The notes: generated by a model not told the origin, from the letters alone. Positions 52,265-61,752 are shown, counted from the stretch's first letter. The stretch is DNA of 64,000 nucleotides from Paenibacillus cymbidii (GCF_004764705.1 NZ_SHLX01000024.1:87409-151408), one strand, 5' to 3'. Program-made: numbers and translations.

Positions 52265-55200
52265 ATGAAGGCACAACACATTTGGCGCTGGAGCCGCACG
52301 ATTCATCTGGCGCTGGCGCTGCTGCTTGCATTTCCCGTCGTCATCTGGGGGACGCAGCGCGTTTCGGCCGATACTTCGCAATGGCGCGTCATTACGGGCA
52401 ATGCAAGCCAGAATGCGAACCACATCGCATTGGCGGGCGGGAAGGTATACTTGCTCTACAATGATAAAATTATGGTTCGGGGGAGCGGCGACACCGTCTG
52501 GTCAAATCTGGCCGATTTGCCAGGCAGCATGACCTACCCGATCAAACTGGCCGTGCGGGGAAGCGAGCTGTACGTACTTGATCAAGGCGTGCTTACTTCT
52601 GAAGGAATTGACTCCAAAATATTCAAAAGCGTCGACAACGGCGCCAACTGGTCCGAAATAAACGCGCCCGAAAACGGGTATGTCGGCCCGTTCGATGTGT
52701 TGCGGACGATATTTTTCGATCCGGCGGGCAATTTGTACGCTTTAAGCGGCAGTTACATTTCCATAACCGGCGATTCGGGCGAGCACTGGACCCAAATCGG
52801 CAACGTTCCCGTCGATCCGAACTATACATACACGTTCACCAGCGGAGCCGTGAACAGCAACGGCAAGTTGTATGTCACCTTTCTCAAGGAAAACAGTTTA
52901 AACAGCTCACAGCAAACGTCGGTTATCTACGCCTTGAACGGTTCGGCATGGGAACCGGTAAATGCATCGCTGGCCTCGCTCGGTACCGCGATGCAGCTTA
53001 CCGGCGATGCGGCCGGCATCATTCACGTTGCTCATGCCGGCCTTCCGAGCAATTTGACGACCGCACCGAACATTTATTTGCTTGACGACAACGGATTCGA
53101 TCAGAACGCCCCTACCAATTACTACTTTTGGACGGCGAACGGCATTGCGTATGACGGTATTTATTATTTTATTGCCGGCCCGGATGGGATTCGCACGCTG
53201 CATCCGACCTTCGGCACGGATCAAATGCCGCCGACGCTGACAGCCGATACGAGCGACAACGACACGGCCCATGCCGTCGAACTGACGTTCGCCGACGATG
53301 CCGATTGGCGGGCGGCCATCACCGACGTGACGGCGAAGCGAAACGGGACGACGGTTACCGGCGTGACCTATTCGGCGACGGCCGGCATTGTCACAGTTAA
53401 CGGGCTGACTTCGGCGGGCACCTATGAAATTGCCGTCAAAGCCGCCGGTTACATCGATGCTGCGGTCAGCCAGCAGATCAATCTGGCTCCTTCCACATGG
53501 CATAACATTACGAGCAATTTGCCGCAATCGATCATCGGGTTGTCCGTGGACGATGCTGTTTACGCATTGGCCATGGGGACGCCAGGCGTTTACTATCGCA
53601 GCGTCAACGATCTTGAATGGAGGTTCAGCGACTGGTCGCAGGAAGGGTTCGATACCGTGTTTTCGTTCGTCTCGCGCGATGGCGTATGGTATGCCGCCGA
53701 TGCGCAGCCGATGAATCTAAGCGCGACCAGACTGCGTATCAGCACGGATCGCGGCGCCCATTGGGATTCGTATCCGTTGCCCTATGCCAGAGTGGGCCTT
53801 CTGTATCCGCTCGCTGTCGATTCGAATGGCGCCGTATACATGTCCGACAGCAAAAACGTATACAAGCTGGACGAATCGCGGAATTGGTCGCAGCCGATTC
53901 CGGTACTGCCGGACACCATGTCGGTAGGTCATGATTTTACGGGAATTGCAGTAGGTGAAGGCGACGTGTTATACGCCAACATCAGCGAGTATAACGTCCT
54001 TCAGGCGAGTTCCCGGACCTCCAAAGTTTATCAATACGATGCTGACCATTCGACATGGAATGCCTTGACGTCCAGCCCGAGCGCCTTCGTGTGGCTGTAT
54101 GGGGACGCAGCGGGCGGTCTGCATGCAGCAGCCAGCGTGCCGTTTATTATGGAACCGCAGCCGCCGGCATTCGTTTATCGAGTCGACGCCAGCGGCTTTA
54201 CGAATGCGGAAACGTTGGATGACGTGAATCAGGCCCGCGGCGGCATCGCCTATGCCGGCGGCTATTACTACATCGTAGATATGTTGGCCCAAACGATCCG
54301 CACGACGAATCCGAACTTTTTCGAAGGCTTGACGCCGCCGACGTTGACCGCGGACAGCACGGACAACGACGACGCGCACCCGCTGGATGTGACGTTTGCC
54401 GACGATTCCGCCTGGCGCGGCTTGGAACCGGAAGTGACCATCACGAAGGGCGGTTCGGCTGTGACTGCCGCTTACCAGTTCAGCGCGGGCAACCTGCATA
54501 TTGAAGCGCTGCCTGCCGGCGAGTATACGATTGCTATTACCGCGGCCGGGTACAAAAAAACATCCGTCACCCAAACCGTCACGTTGTCTTCGCCGATACT
54601 GACGGCCGATACGACGGACAATGACGTCGAACACGATATCGTCATCACGTTTGCCGACAACGCCGTATGGCGCAGCGCAGTAACGAGCGTCGTTTACAAC
54701 GGTACGACGGCCGATCCGAGCTCGTACCAGCTGTCATCCGGCCAGCTCGTATTCGGCGCGGGAATGCTGCCGCTCGGGAATGTGGACATTGTGGTGAAGG
54801 CGGGCGGCGGTTATCCGGACGCTTCGGTCACCCAGACGATTCGCGCAGTGAACCGGCCGGAGCCGGAATCGCCATCGCCGTCGCCGACTCCGTCGCCAGG
54901 AGCGAACACGCCGGGCACAGGCTCCGGCAAAGAGATCATTCGCATCGACGTGCTGGGTGGTTCCCGTGACGGCAACGTAGTGTCCCAGGCGGAAATTGTG
55001 CGTACGACCGACAGCGCGGGACGCAAAACCGATCAGGTCAGCCTGACGGCGTCGCTTGCCGCGCAAGCGGTCGAGGCGCTGAAAAAGTCCGGCGCGAAGC
55101 AGGCGGTAATTGTCGTGCCTGACGCGAAGGACGAAGTTGCTTCCGTCGATGTGTCGCTGCCGCGCGAAGCGCTGCAGAAGCTGACCGAAGCGGGCATCGG

Positions 55201-56203
55201 GCTGACGCTGGAGCTGCACGGTGCGACGATTGACATTCCGGCTGGCTCGCTCGCAGCATCCGACGGCGATTTGTACTTCCATGTGGTGCCGTTAAAAGCT
55301 GACGGAGAGCAGATGGACGCGGAGACCCGGGCCAAAGCGGACGGCGCGCCCGACCATTCGTCGGTCGTCGGCCGGCCGATGACGATTGAAACGAATTTGC
55401 AGTCGCAGCCGGTTGCGATTACGCTGCCGCTGGGCGATTATCCGGCGGCGCAAGCGGAGCGCCTGCGCATCTATGTGGAGCATAGCGACGGGACGAAGGA
55501 GTGGCTGAAAGGAGAGCCGGTTGCGGACGAAGCGGGCGGAACCGCGATCCGGTTCACGATCGCCAAGTTCAGCACCTTTACGGTAATCGACTTTGGCGAA
55601 GAAGCGGTCACGCCTGTCACTCCTGAAGCATCGTTGACGCAAGCTTATGTGAACGGGTTTGAAGACGGCACGTTCCGTCCCGGTTCGGCCGTCACGCGCG
55701 GCCAACTGGCGGCGATGCTTGATCGGCTTTACAGCGATACCGCTGCTGCGGTGGCTGGAGAGGCGGCTGCGTATGCGGATGCCGGCCAATTCCCGGCATG
55801 GGCGGCGGCGGCGATCGACCGGGTGACCCGGCTCGGCGTCATGGACGGATATGCCGACGGCACGTTCCGGGCCGAACAAGCCGTTACCCGCGCCGAAGCC
55901 GCAGCGATCATCGCCCGAGTGGCGAAACTGGGCAGCGTCGAAGCGGCAGGCGGATTCACGGATACCGCCGGGCACTGGGCCGCGGCTGAAATTGCAGCAG
56001 CCGCGCGGGCCGGGCTGGTGAACGGCTACGAGGACGGCAGCTTCGCGCCGGACCGCGAGTTGTCCCGCGCCGAAGCGGCGGCGCTGATCAACCGGACGAT
56101 CGCTCGTCCGGCGCTCCTCGCCGCGGCGCCGATGTGGCCGGATGTGCCGGCTACTCATTGGGCGTTCGGTGAGATCCAGGCGGCCGGCTCCGAGAGGCGA
56201 TAA
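52265..56203 (+). CDS. SLH-domain surface protein with Asp-box-like and DUF1533-type repeats (1312 aa)
   Basis: The start at 52265 has AAGGAGGAG upstream. A signal peptide ends near 'RVSADT' (about 36). Residues 40-325 and 420-690 hold beta-propeller-like sequence with Asp-box-like turns ('SVDNGANWSE', 'TGDSGEHWTQ', 'STDRGAHWDS'). Three repeats of about 85 residues ('PPTLTADTSDNDTAHAVELTFADDADWRAAITDV...YEIAVKAAGYIDAAVSQ') resemble DUF1533/Shr-type domains, at about 325-412, 700-785 and 785-870. A Pro-Ser linker (about 876-890) leads to a 230-residue region like that preceding SLH in the gene at 5659, then three SLH motifs and the start of a fourth ('WPDVPATHWAFGEIQAAGSERR'). Function unknown; surface-anchored. 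Confidence 0.9.
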   Translation: MKAQHIWRWSRTIHLALALLLAFPVVIWGTQRVSADTSQWRVITGNASQNANHIALAGGKVYLLYNDKIMVRGSGDTVWSNLADLPGSMTYPIKLAVRGSELYVLDQGVLTSEGIDSKIFKSVDNGANWSEINAPENGYVGPFDVLRTIFFDPAGNLYALSGSYISITGDSGEHWTQIGNVPVDPNYTYTFTSGAVNSNGKLYVTFLKENSLNSSQQTSVIYALNGSAWEPVNASLASLGTAMQLTGDAAGIIHVAHAGLPSNLTTAPNIYLLDDNGFDQNAPTNYYFWTANGIAYDGIYYFIAGPDGIRTLHPTFGTDQMPPTLTADTSDNDTAHAVELTFADDADWRAAITDVTAKRNGTTVTGVTYSATAGIVTVNGLTSAGTYEIAVKAAGYIDAAVSQQINLAPSTWHNITSNLPQSIIGLSVDDAVYALAMGTPGVYYRSVNDLEWRFSDWSQEGFDTVFSFVSRDGVWYAADAQPMNLSATRLRISTDRGAHWDSYPLPYARVGLLYPLAVDSNGAVYMSDSKNVYKLDESRNWSQPIPVLPDTMSVGHDFTGIAVGEGDVLYANISEYNVLQASSRTSKVYQYDADHSTWNALTSSPSAFVWLYGDAAGGLHAAASVPFIMEPQPPAFVYRVDASGFTNAETLDDVNQARGGIAYAGGYYYIVDMLAQTIRTTNPNFFEGLTPPTLTADSTDNDDAHPLDVTFADDSAWRGLEPEVTITKGGSAVTAAYQFSAGNLHIEALPAGEYTIAITAAGYKKTSVTQTVTLSSPILTADTTDNDVEHDIVITFADNAVWRSAVTSVVYNGTTADPSSYQLSSGQLVFGAGMLPLGNVDIVVKAGGGYPDASVTQTIRAVNRPEPESPSPSPTPSPGANTPGTGSGKEIIRIDVLGGSRDGNVVSQAEIVRTTDSAGRKTDQVSLTASLAAQAVEALKKSGAKQAVIVVPDAKDEVASVDVSLPREALQKLTEAGIGLTLELHGATIDIPAGSLAASDGDLYFHVVPLKADGEQMDAETRAKADGAPDHSSVVGRPMTIETNLQSQPVAITLPLGDYPAAQAERLRIYVEHSDGTKEWLKGEPVADEAGGTAIRFTIAKFSTFTVIDFGEEAVTPVTPEASLTQAYVNGFEDGTFRPGSAVTRGQLAAMLDRLYSDTAAAVAGEAAAYADAGQFPAWAAAAIDRVTRLGVMDGYADGTFRAEQAVTRAEAAAIIARVAKLGSVEAAGGFTDTAGHWAAAEIAAAARAGLVNGYEDGSFAPDRELSRAEAAALINRTIARPALLAAAPMWPDVPATHWAFGEIQAAGSERR

Positions 56204-56220
56204 GCTCAGCGAACGATAAG

Positions 56221-56265
56221 AAAACAGCCCCGCTTCGGACGTTTCCGGAGCGGGGCTGTTTTCTT
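56221..56265 (+). terminator. Intrinsic terminator, bidirectional, after the third SLH gene
   Basis: AAAACAGCCCCGCTTCGG and CCGGAGCGGGGCTGTTTT form an 18-bp near-perfect stem. It serves the SLH gene and possibly the convergent VOC gene. Confidence 0.9.
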
Positions 56266-56337
56266 GCGTGATCAAGAAGTATCAACACACGCGCTAAACT
56301 CGCCGTGCAAAGCCGCGGCAGACGCTGCAGCATTTCC

Positions 56338-56856
56338 TTATCCGCCGAAACTTTTGCTCCATTCGGCGACGCGGCGGAAGCTTTCTTCCTCGGAAATGTC
56401 TTCGACGCGCGTCATGATCGACCAGCGAATGCCGTACGGGTCGAGTATGCTGCAGTACCGGTCGCCGGAAACGAAGTTTCCCGCCGGCTCCCGGACGGTG
56501 GCCCCGCCGGCGACGGCACGGGCCAGCGCTTCGTCGACGTCCGGCACGTAAATGCCCAAGGAATAGCAGGCCATATTGTCGCCCGGCGGCGGAACGAGCC
56601 GATAGTCGGGATTGGCAGCGCCAAGCTGCAAATAACCGTTGCCGAAATCGATGTCGGCGTGCACGATCATTTTGTTGCCTTCTTCGCCGAATTCCGTGAC
56701 GCTTTTCGCTTTGGCGCCGAATACCGTTTCGTAAAACGCAATCGCTTCAGCGGGACTGTTTACAACGATAAACGGCGTAATCGCGGTGTAGCCGTTCGGC
56801 AATCCGTTCCGGGTATAGTTGCCGGTTGCGCCTGGTTGTTTGTTCGTTTGTTCCAT
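56338..56856 (-). CDS. VOC-family (glyoxalase-like) protein (172 aa)
   Basis: A member of the vicinal oxygen chelate superfamily of the PhnB-like type. The ATG at 56856 has GGAGG about 7 bases upstream; the longer open frame to 57009 overlaps the divergent gene and is unlikely. 'YTAITPFIVVNSPAEAIAFYETVFGAKAKSV' and 'IVHADIDFGNGYLQLGAANPD' form the first beta-alpha-beta module. 'CYSLGIYVPDVDEALARAVAGGATVREPAGNFVSGDRYCSILDPYGIRWSIMTRVEDIS' forms the second, with the family's 'GDRYCSILDPYG' turn. PhnB-like proteins often lack enzymatic metal ligands, and the function is unknown. It is divergent from an AraC-type regulator, which may control it. Confidence 0.88.
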   Translation of the reverse strand: MEQTNKQPGATGNYTRNGLPNGYTAITPFIVVNSPAEAIAFYETVFGAKAKSVTEFGEEGNKMIVHADIDFGNGYLQLGAANPDYRLVPPPGDNMACYSLGIYVPDVDEALARAVAGGATVREPAGNFVSGDRYCSILDPYGIRWSIMTRVEDISEEESFRRVAEWSKSFGG

Positions 56857-56999
56857 TATGATTCCTCCGCCATAAATATTGACGCCCGCGCCGTGTTGAG
56901 GAATCGGCCGGCGTCTGCTAGTCTCCATTATAGGAGCCGGTCCCGGCAGTCGTATTGTAAAAAGGCGACATCGGCCGCCCCGACAAGGAGGAAACGGAA

Positions 57000-57821
57000 A
57001 TGCAACCAAAAGAAAACGATTCGTCGCGCGGCATCGTCCATGCGGCCGCAGGACGGGAGAAGTTTGCGCTGGCGCGGTTCGAACCGGCTTCTCCGCTTCA
57101 GCCGTTCATCGAACATTATTGGATCATTCATTACGATTTGCCTGACGGGATGACCCATACCCAAACCGTTCTGTCCTACCCGAACGTGCATCTGGCGTTC
57201 GAGCGGGACGAATCGGGAAGCCGGGCGCTGCTGTACGGCGTGCCGAGCCGTCCGTTCGTCCGGGTTTTGCGCGGCGCGGGCAAGGTGCTCGGCGTCAAGT
57301 TTCGCGCTGGCGGCTTTTACCCGTTCTGGAGGCGGGATGTGGCACAGTTGACCGGAAAGACCGTCCCGGCAGCCGACATCTTCGGGCCCGTTGCGGACGA
57401 CTGGCTGGCTGCGGTGTTCGGCGCGGGTTCCGACGAGGAGATGGCGGCGCAGGCGGAACGCGCCTTGCTGGCGCGGCTGCCGGACCGCGATGCACAGGGC
57501 GAGCGGACGGCCCGGATCGTGGCGGATACGATGACCGACCGAAGCATCATCAAGGTGGAGCAGCTGTGCGAGCAAAGCGGGTTGTCCGTCCGGCAATTGC
57601 AGCGCCTGTTCGGCAAATACGTAGGCGTGACGCCCAAATGGGTCATCAAACGGTTTCGGCTGCAGGAAGCGGCGGAACGAATGGAGAATGACGAATCGGC
57701 GCAATGGGCGGACCTGGCGGCGCAACTGGGCTATTTTGACCAGGCGCATTTCAGCAAAGATTTCAAATCGGTATTGGGTCAAACCCCTGCAACCTATCGC
57801 AAAAACGCGGCGCTTCGCTGA
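57000..57821 (+). CDS. AraC-family transcriptional regulator (273 aa)
   Basis: GGAGGAAACGGAA precedes the ATG at 57000. The N-terminal half (about 15-150) is the DUF6597-type sensor domain ('FEPASPLQPFIEHYWIIHYDLPDGMTHTQTVLSYPNVHLAFE', 'VLGVKFRAGGFYPFWRRDVAQLTGKTVPAADIFG'). The C-terminal AraC helix-turn-helix pair is at about 170-270 ('IIKVEQLCEQSGLSVRQLQRLFGKYVGVTPKWVIKRFRLQEAAERM', 'DLAAQLGYFDQAHFSKDFKSVLGQTPATYRK'). It is divergent from the VOC gene, with 143 bases between. The inducer is unknown. Confidence 0.92.
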   Translation: MQPKENDSSRGIVHAAAGREKFALARFEPASPLQPFIEHYWIIHYDLPDGMTHTQTVLSYPNVHLAFERDESGSRALLYGVPSRPFVRVLRGAGKVLGVKFRAGGFYPFWRRDVAQLTGKTVPAADIFGPVADDWLAAVFGAGSDEEMAAQAERALLARLPDRDAQGERTARIVADTMTDRSIIKVEQLCEQSGLSVRQLQRLFGKYVGVTPKWVIKRFRLQEAAERMENDESAQWADLAAQLGYFDQAHFSKDFKSVLGQTPATYRKNAALR

Positions 57822-57926
57822 ACGTTTCCGCCCCATGGAAAGGAACGGGTAGAAACTTGTCGAATACAAACAAACCGGCCGGAAAACAGCCGGTCGGGTC
57901 GACAAATGGGCAGATGGGGGTTTCGC

Positions 57927-58907
57927 ATGAAGAAGCAAAAAAGCGTCCTCGTATTATTCGTTCTCCTGCTTGTATTCGGCCTAGTTTCGGCGGGATGCGC
58001 CGAGTGGGAAGAAGCCGATTCGACAGCCGCCACGCAGGCAAACGCAGCCGGCGATGAAGACGACACGGACGCTGCCGGATGCGAATCGTATGAAGAGGAA
58101 GTCGAGCCCGGCGTATGCGCCTATACAATCGACTGCGACGATGCCAAGTCGTGCGAGCTTTGGGAAGCCAAAATGATTAAAAATATGGACAAATGGTTCG
58201 GGGAGCTTACTTACTCGGAAGAATGGGATATCGACGAGAAAGCAGCCGAGCTGGACCCCGATGAAATCGCCTCCTACAAGGTCAAAGGCAATCGCATCGA
58301 GCTGAAGCCGAAAAACGAGGATGAACAATACTACGCCTGGCTTTGGGATCGGTTCGCCTGGATTATTCCGTACGAACGGCGGCAAATGATCAATCGTTTT
58401 GAAGTGTACGACCATGCCGATCTGATGGCGTTCGTCGTGCAGGACGACGAAGACTACGACAAATGGACGTACGCGGCCAACCAGATTCAGGCGACGTACG
58501 AAACCGAGCGCGTCATGACCGATATCCACGAATTCGGCCATTTGCTTTCGTTGAACGCCGAACAGGTCGACCCGAACGTATCCGCCAAAAACTGCAAAAC
58601 GTACATGCTGGACGAAGGATGTCCGAAGAAAGACTCGTATATCTACAAGTTTTACCAGCAATTCTGGGAAGATGGTGAGGACGAGGACGAGAACCGCTAT
58701 GTGACGGAATATGCCATGTCCAGCGTATATGAAGATTTTGCCGAATCGTGGGCTTACTTTGTGATGACCCCTCGCCCGAAGGGCAAATCGGTCGCCGACC
58801 GGAAAGTGACGTTTTTCTACGCCTACGACGATCTGATTATGCTGAAGGCGTCCCTGCTCGCCCGCGCCGCGTCATGGATGGACCGCAATATCGAATACGA
58901 GGAGTAG
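57927..58907 (+). CDS. Putative zinc metallopeptidase lipoprotein (HEFGH, 326 aa)
   Basis: An exported lipoprotein: 'LLLVFGLVSAGC' gives a lipobox with Cys near residue 24. I prefer the ATG at 57927, directly before 'KKQKS'; an in-frame ATG lies at 57906. The middle is acidic. 'ERVMTDIHEFGHLLSLNAEQ' (His at about 201 and 205) is an HExxH zinc site. 'YEDFAESWAYFVMTP' about 65 residues later offers a Glu as third ligand, a gluzincin-like pattern. Two Cys pairs ('CDDAKSCELW', 'KNCKTYMLDEGC') could form disulfides outside the cell. I do not recognise a characterised homologue; peptidase activity is inferred from the motif only. Confidence 0.75.
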   Translation: MKKQKSVLVLFVLLLVFGLVSAGCAEWEEADSTAATQANAAGDEDDTDAAGCESYEEEVEPGVCAYTIDCDDAKSCELWEAKMIKNMDKWFGELTYSEEWDIDEKAAELDPDEIASYKVKGNRIELKPKNEDEQYYAWLWDRFAWIIPYERRQMINRFEVYDHADLMAFVVQDDEDYDKWTYAANQIQATYETERVMTDIHEFGHLLSLNAEQVDPNVSAKNCKTYMLDEGCPKKDSYIYKFYQQFWEDGEDEDENRYVTEYAMSSVYEDFAESWAYFVMTPRPKGKSVADRKVTFFYAYDDLIMLKASLLARAASWMDRNIEYEE

Positions 58908-58928
58908 GAGTTCCTTGCGCGGCCTCGC

Positions 58929-59363
58929 TCACACCCGAAGGTAGTCCGGCCTCCATGATTGAATCGCGCGTTTGATCGCGTCCGGACGAAGCTGCTCGCG
59001 AACGGTCTGCTCGCATAACGCCGGAAATTGTTCATCGGCGGCAAACCGGAGCGCGATGATCTGGGACAACGTCAAGGCCGGGTCAAGGGTGCGGCCGGTC
59101 AGCACATAATGCCGGAAGTTCTCTTCGGCCCGGATGACGCGGTCCTGCAGTTTGGCGGCATAGCTGCGGATCAGCAATACCGCAATGCCGAGCGCGGCGG
59201 CAGCGATCAGCAGCACGACCGCGTCCCACAGCGCCAACCCGCCGCGAAGGTGGGGAAACAGGTGCAGGAGCGTGCCGACCAGCGCGAGGAAGGCGAGCGG
59301 CAGCAGAATATAATGATAGAGCGGATGAATCCGGGCGTGATTGTGGTATTGCTGCGATTTCAT
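58929..59363 (-). CDS. DUF6526-family membrane protein (144 aa)
   Basis: Starts at 59363 with GGAGG upstream. Two transmembrane helices lie near the N-terminus ('YHYILLPLAFLALVGTLLHLF' and 'LALWDAVVLLIAAAALGIAVLLI'), separated by a short loop. A cytoplasmic helical tail follows ('AAKLQDRVIRAEENFRHYVLTGRTLDPALTLSQIIALRFAADEQFPALCEQTVREQLRPDAIKRAIQSWRPDYLRV'). The opening 'QQYHNHARIHPLYHYILLPL' and this tail match the DUF6526 family as I recall it. Function unknown. It lies 43 bases downstream of the LspA-like gene on the same strand, so the two may be co-transcribed. Confidence 0.85.
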   Translation of the reverse strand: MKSQQYHNHARIHPLYHYILLPLAFLALVGTLLHLFPHLRGGLALWDAVVLLIAAAALGIAVLLIRSYAAKLQDRVIRAEENFRHYVLTGRTLDPALTLSQIIALRFAADEQFPALCEQTVREQLRPDAIKRAIQSWRPDYLRV

Positions 59364-59406
59364 GGCGATCGCCTCCTGTTTGCTTCCATTTTACCTCGAC
59401 CGGGAA

Positions 59407-59874
59407 TTACGGACAACGCCTGGCGAGGCTTTTTCGGCGCAGCGGGTCGATGACGAGCTGGGCCGCAACGATCAGCAGGACGCCGATGTTGATCGCATGG
59501 TCGGCCAGGTTGGAAATGCCCCTGCCCATATCGATGAAGTCGGTCACTTTGGCGAACAGCAGGCGGTCGACCGCGTTGCCGAGCGCGCCGCCGGCAAAAA
59601 ACGCAGCCCCGGCTTTCATGGCGAAGCTGTCCAACTGCCCTTTGCGCTGCATGTACACGAACCAGCCGACAATCAGGAAGGCGGGCACGATGAAATAAGT
59701 GCCGTATCCTTCGAAGGTGCTGCCCATGGCGCCTGTATTCTGATAGTGCGTCAGTTGCAGATGGTCCCCTAACGTCAGCGATTCGCCGACGGCAAGCCGG
59801 GAGCGCACCCACGCCTTGCTCAGTTGATCCAGCAGCACGACGAACAGGCCGATGCCGTAAAACATGTTCCTCAC
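59407..59874 (-). CDS. lspA: Signal peptidase II-like protein (LspA family, 155 aa)
   Basis: A membrane aspartyl protease that removes signal peptides from lipoproteins after lipid attachment. Four hydrophobic helices are visible. The conserved motifs are present: 'LLDQLSKAW' near the N-terminus, 'QNTGAMGS' (Asn 46), and the two catalytic Asp residues in 'NAVDRLLFAKVTDFID' (Asp 112) and 'NLADHAINIG' (Asp 125). GGAGTGAGG precedes the ATG. Housekeeping lspA usually has other neighbours in this group (rluD, pyrR), so this may be a second, paralogous copy. At least two lipoproteins are encoded in the window. Confidence 0.88.
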   Translation of the reverse strand: MRNMFYGIGLFVVLLDQLSKAWVRSRLAVGESLTLGDHLQLTHYQNTGAMGSTFEGYGTYFIVPAFLIVGWFVYMQRKGQLDSFAMKAGAAFFAGGALGNAVDRLLFAKVTDFIDMGRGISNLADHAINIGVLLIVAAQLVIDPLRRKSLARRCP

Positions 59875-60020
59875 TCCAGTTGCGGGCAGTCAGCAGGTCC
59901 GAATCCATTCGCCGGGATGCCCTGTCATTGGTGTTGCTACTCTCTAGCCTAACGCAGGAAACGTCGTTTGAAAAGCAAAGCGGCGGTTTCCCGGCCGCCG
60001 ATATAACGAAAGAAAGGAAC

Positions 60021-60998
60021 ATGCCTGTTATGTCCAAAGCGGACAACATGCTTGCGATTCTGTGGCTGCTGCGATCGCGCAAACGAATGACCGCCCGGCA
60101 GCTGGCCGATCAATTGGAAGTTCATATTCGCACCGTCTACCGGGCGATCGACGCGCTGTGCATCGCCGGTGTGCCGATCGTGGCGGATACGGGTCGCGAC
60201 GGCGGTTATTCCATCCCGGAGTCGGTCAAGCTGGAGCCGCTATTGTTTGACGGCGATGAGCAAAAAGCGCTGCTGCAGGCGGCCGTTATGGCGAGAGAAG
60301 CGGGATTGGCGTCGGGTGCGGCGCTCGGCCGGGCGGTCGCCAAAATCAAGCGGCACGCGACGCCGGCGCAGGAGGAACGTTTGCTGCGGCAGGAGCGGCG
60401 TCTGGAAGTGATACCGCCTCCGTCCGCTCCCGCACTGGCGGCCCGGCTCGCGGAGCTGGAAGCGTGCCAGGAGCAGCAAGTGGGCGTATCCGTGCTGTAC
60501 CGGACCGGATACGAGGAGGCGCGCAAGCGGCGCACGATCGATCCGTACGGGCTCGTCTACTGGAACGGCAAGTGGTATGCCGTCGGCTACTGCCACCTGC
60601 GCGGCGAAATCCGCAGCTTCCGCGTCGACCGGATGAGCGGCATGGAGCGCACCGACCGCCATTTTGAACGCGACCCGCAGTTTTCCGCCCGCGACTTCCT
60701 GCTGGACAGCTTGCTGCCGCAAGCGGGGAAAGCCGACGACGAAGCGTGGGTGTCCGTTCGTTTGCGCGGCAGCGCGCCGGCGCTCGACGAGCTGTGCGGT
60801 CATTCGTTGTGGAGCCGGACGCTGGTGGAACGGACGGCGAACGAGGCCCATTTTCGCATGGAGGAACAAAGCTTGTATGGCCCGTTTCCCCACCAATTGC
60901 TCTATTTCGGAAGCGCCTTGCACATTCTGGAGCCGGAAGCGCTGAAGCAGCGCATGATCGACATCGCGTCTTCTTTGCTTGACTTTTACAGTACCTGA
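60021..60998 (+). CDS. WYL-domain transcriptional regulator of the YafY/PafC type (325 aa)
   Basis: The ATG at 60021 has AGAAAGGA upstream. The N-terminal winged helix (1-60; 'KADNMLAILWLLRSRKRMTARQLADQLEVHIRTVYRAIDALCIAGVPIVADTG') is an HTH_11 domain. The WYL domain (about 140-215) reads 'RRTIDPYGLVYWNGKWYAVGYCHLRGEIRSFRVDRM', with the W-Y motif and basic ligand-binding residues. A C-terminal WCX-type extension follows. It is divergent from lspA and about 80 bases upstream of the SRPBCC gene. Such regulators often control the neighbouring small detoxification gene. The ligand is unknown. Confidence 0.92.
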   Translation: MPVMSKADNMLAILWLLRSRKRMTARQLADQLEVHIRTVYRAIDALCIAGVPIVADTGRDGGYSIPESVKLEPLLFDGDEQKALLQAAVMAREAGLASGAALGRAVAKIKRHATPAQEERLLRQERRLEVIPPPSAPALAARLAELEACQEQQVGVSVLYRTGYEEARKRRTIDPYGLVYWNGKWYAVGYCHLRGEIRSFRVDRMSGMERTDRHFERDPQFSARDFLLDSLLPQAGKADDEAWVSVRLRGSAPALDELCGHSLWSRTLVERTANEAHFRMEEQSLYGPFPHQLLYFGSALHILEPEALKQRMIDIASSLLDFYST

Positions 60999-61077
60999 TT
61001 TCATGAAGACTGACCGCCCCTGTCAGTGTTTTCAGCCTATAATGGTACCAAACAAGCGCAACAGGAGGAGATGGCTT

Positions 61078-61689
61078 TTGGCGGGGACGACGTTCAGGCG
61101 GGATGTGGAAGCGGCGACGGGCTGCGCGTGGGAGGAATGGATTCGGCGGCTCGACGGCGAGGTGGACAAGCTGTGGTCGCATGAACGGATTGCCGGCTAT
61201 ATCGGCCAGACATATGAGGTGGCGGAAGAGTGGAGCGAATGGATCGCGCTGCTGTACGAACCGCTGCTCGGCCGGGTGCCGATCGGAACGACCAAGGATG
61301 CCGGCGTGCAAATCGGCGTCAGACGCACGATGGATGCCGGCAAAGAGCGGATATGGCGATTCTTGCTGTCTACGCAGGGGGCGACGCTTTGGCTGGGGGA
61401 AGTTAAGGCGTTGAGCTGGCACAAAGGGGAGGAGTTCGCGTCCCGGGACGGCATTACGGGCAAGCTTACGGTTGTCGATCCCGGAAGCAAGCTGCGATTG
61501 ACATGGAAACGGTCGGACTGGGACAAGCCGTCGCGGCTGCAGCTGATCCTGCTGGCCGCAAGCGGCGGGAAAACGACCGTGTCCATCCATCAGGAGATGC
61601 TGGAGGACGTCTATATGCGCGAGCGGATGCGGCTGCACTGGGACGAAGTGCTGCGCCGCATCAAAGCCGAAGTGGAACGGGCCGACTGA
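61078..61689 (+). CDS. SRPBCC/AHSA1-like protein (203 aa)
   Basis: I chose the TTG at 61078 because AGGAGGAG lies at 61063-61070; a good TATAAT (61038-61043) lies upstream of it. The N-terminal 55 residues ('TGCAWEEWIRRLDGEVDKLWSHERIAGYIGQTYEVAEEWSEWIALLYE') are a helical DUF4287-like segment. The rest (about 60-203) is an AHSA1-like START fold ('TMDAGKERIWRFLLSTQGATLWLG', 'GITGKLTVVDPGSKLRLTWKRSDWDKPSRLQLILLAASGGKTTVSIHQEML', 'RERMRLHWDEVLRRIK'). Such proteins bind hydrophobic ligands or act as Hsp90 co-chaperone-like modules; the exact role is unknown. A terminator follows. Confidence 0.85.
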   Translation: MAGTTFRRDVEAATGCAWEEWIRRLDGEVDKLWSHERIAGYIGQTYEVAEEWSEWIALLYEPLLGRVPIGTTKDAGVQIGVRRTMDAGKERIWRFLLSTQGATLWLGEVKALSWHKGEEFASRDGITGKLTVVDPGSKLRLTWKRSDWDKPSRLQLILLAASGGKTTVSIHQEMLEDVYMRERMRLHWDEVLRRIKAEVERAD

Positions 61690-61726
61690 CCGGACTGCGG
61701 CTTTACATCCACATTCCTCCCTTCAG

Positions 61727-61752
61727 GAGCGCTTGTAGCGCTCTTTTTTCTT
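61727..61752 (+). terminator. Intrinsic terminator after the SRPBCC gene
   Basis: GAGCGCT-TGT-AGCGCTC followed by TTTTTTCTTTCT, 38 bases after the stop. Confidence 0.85.
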
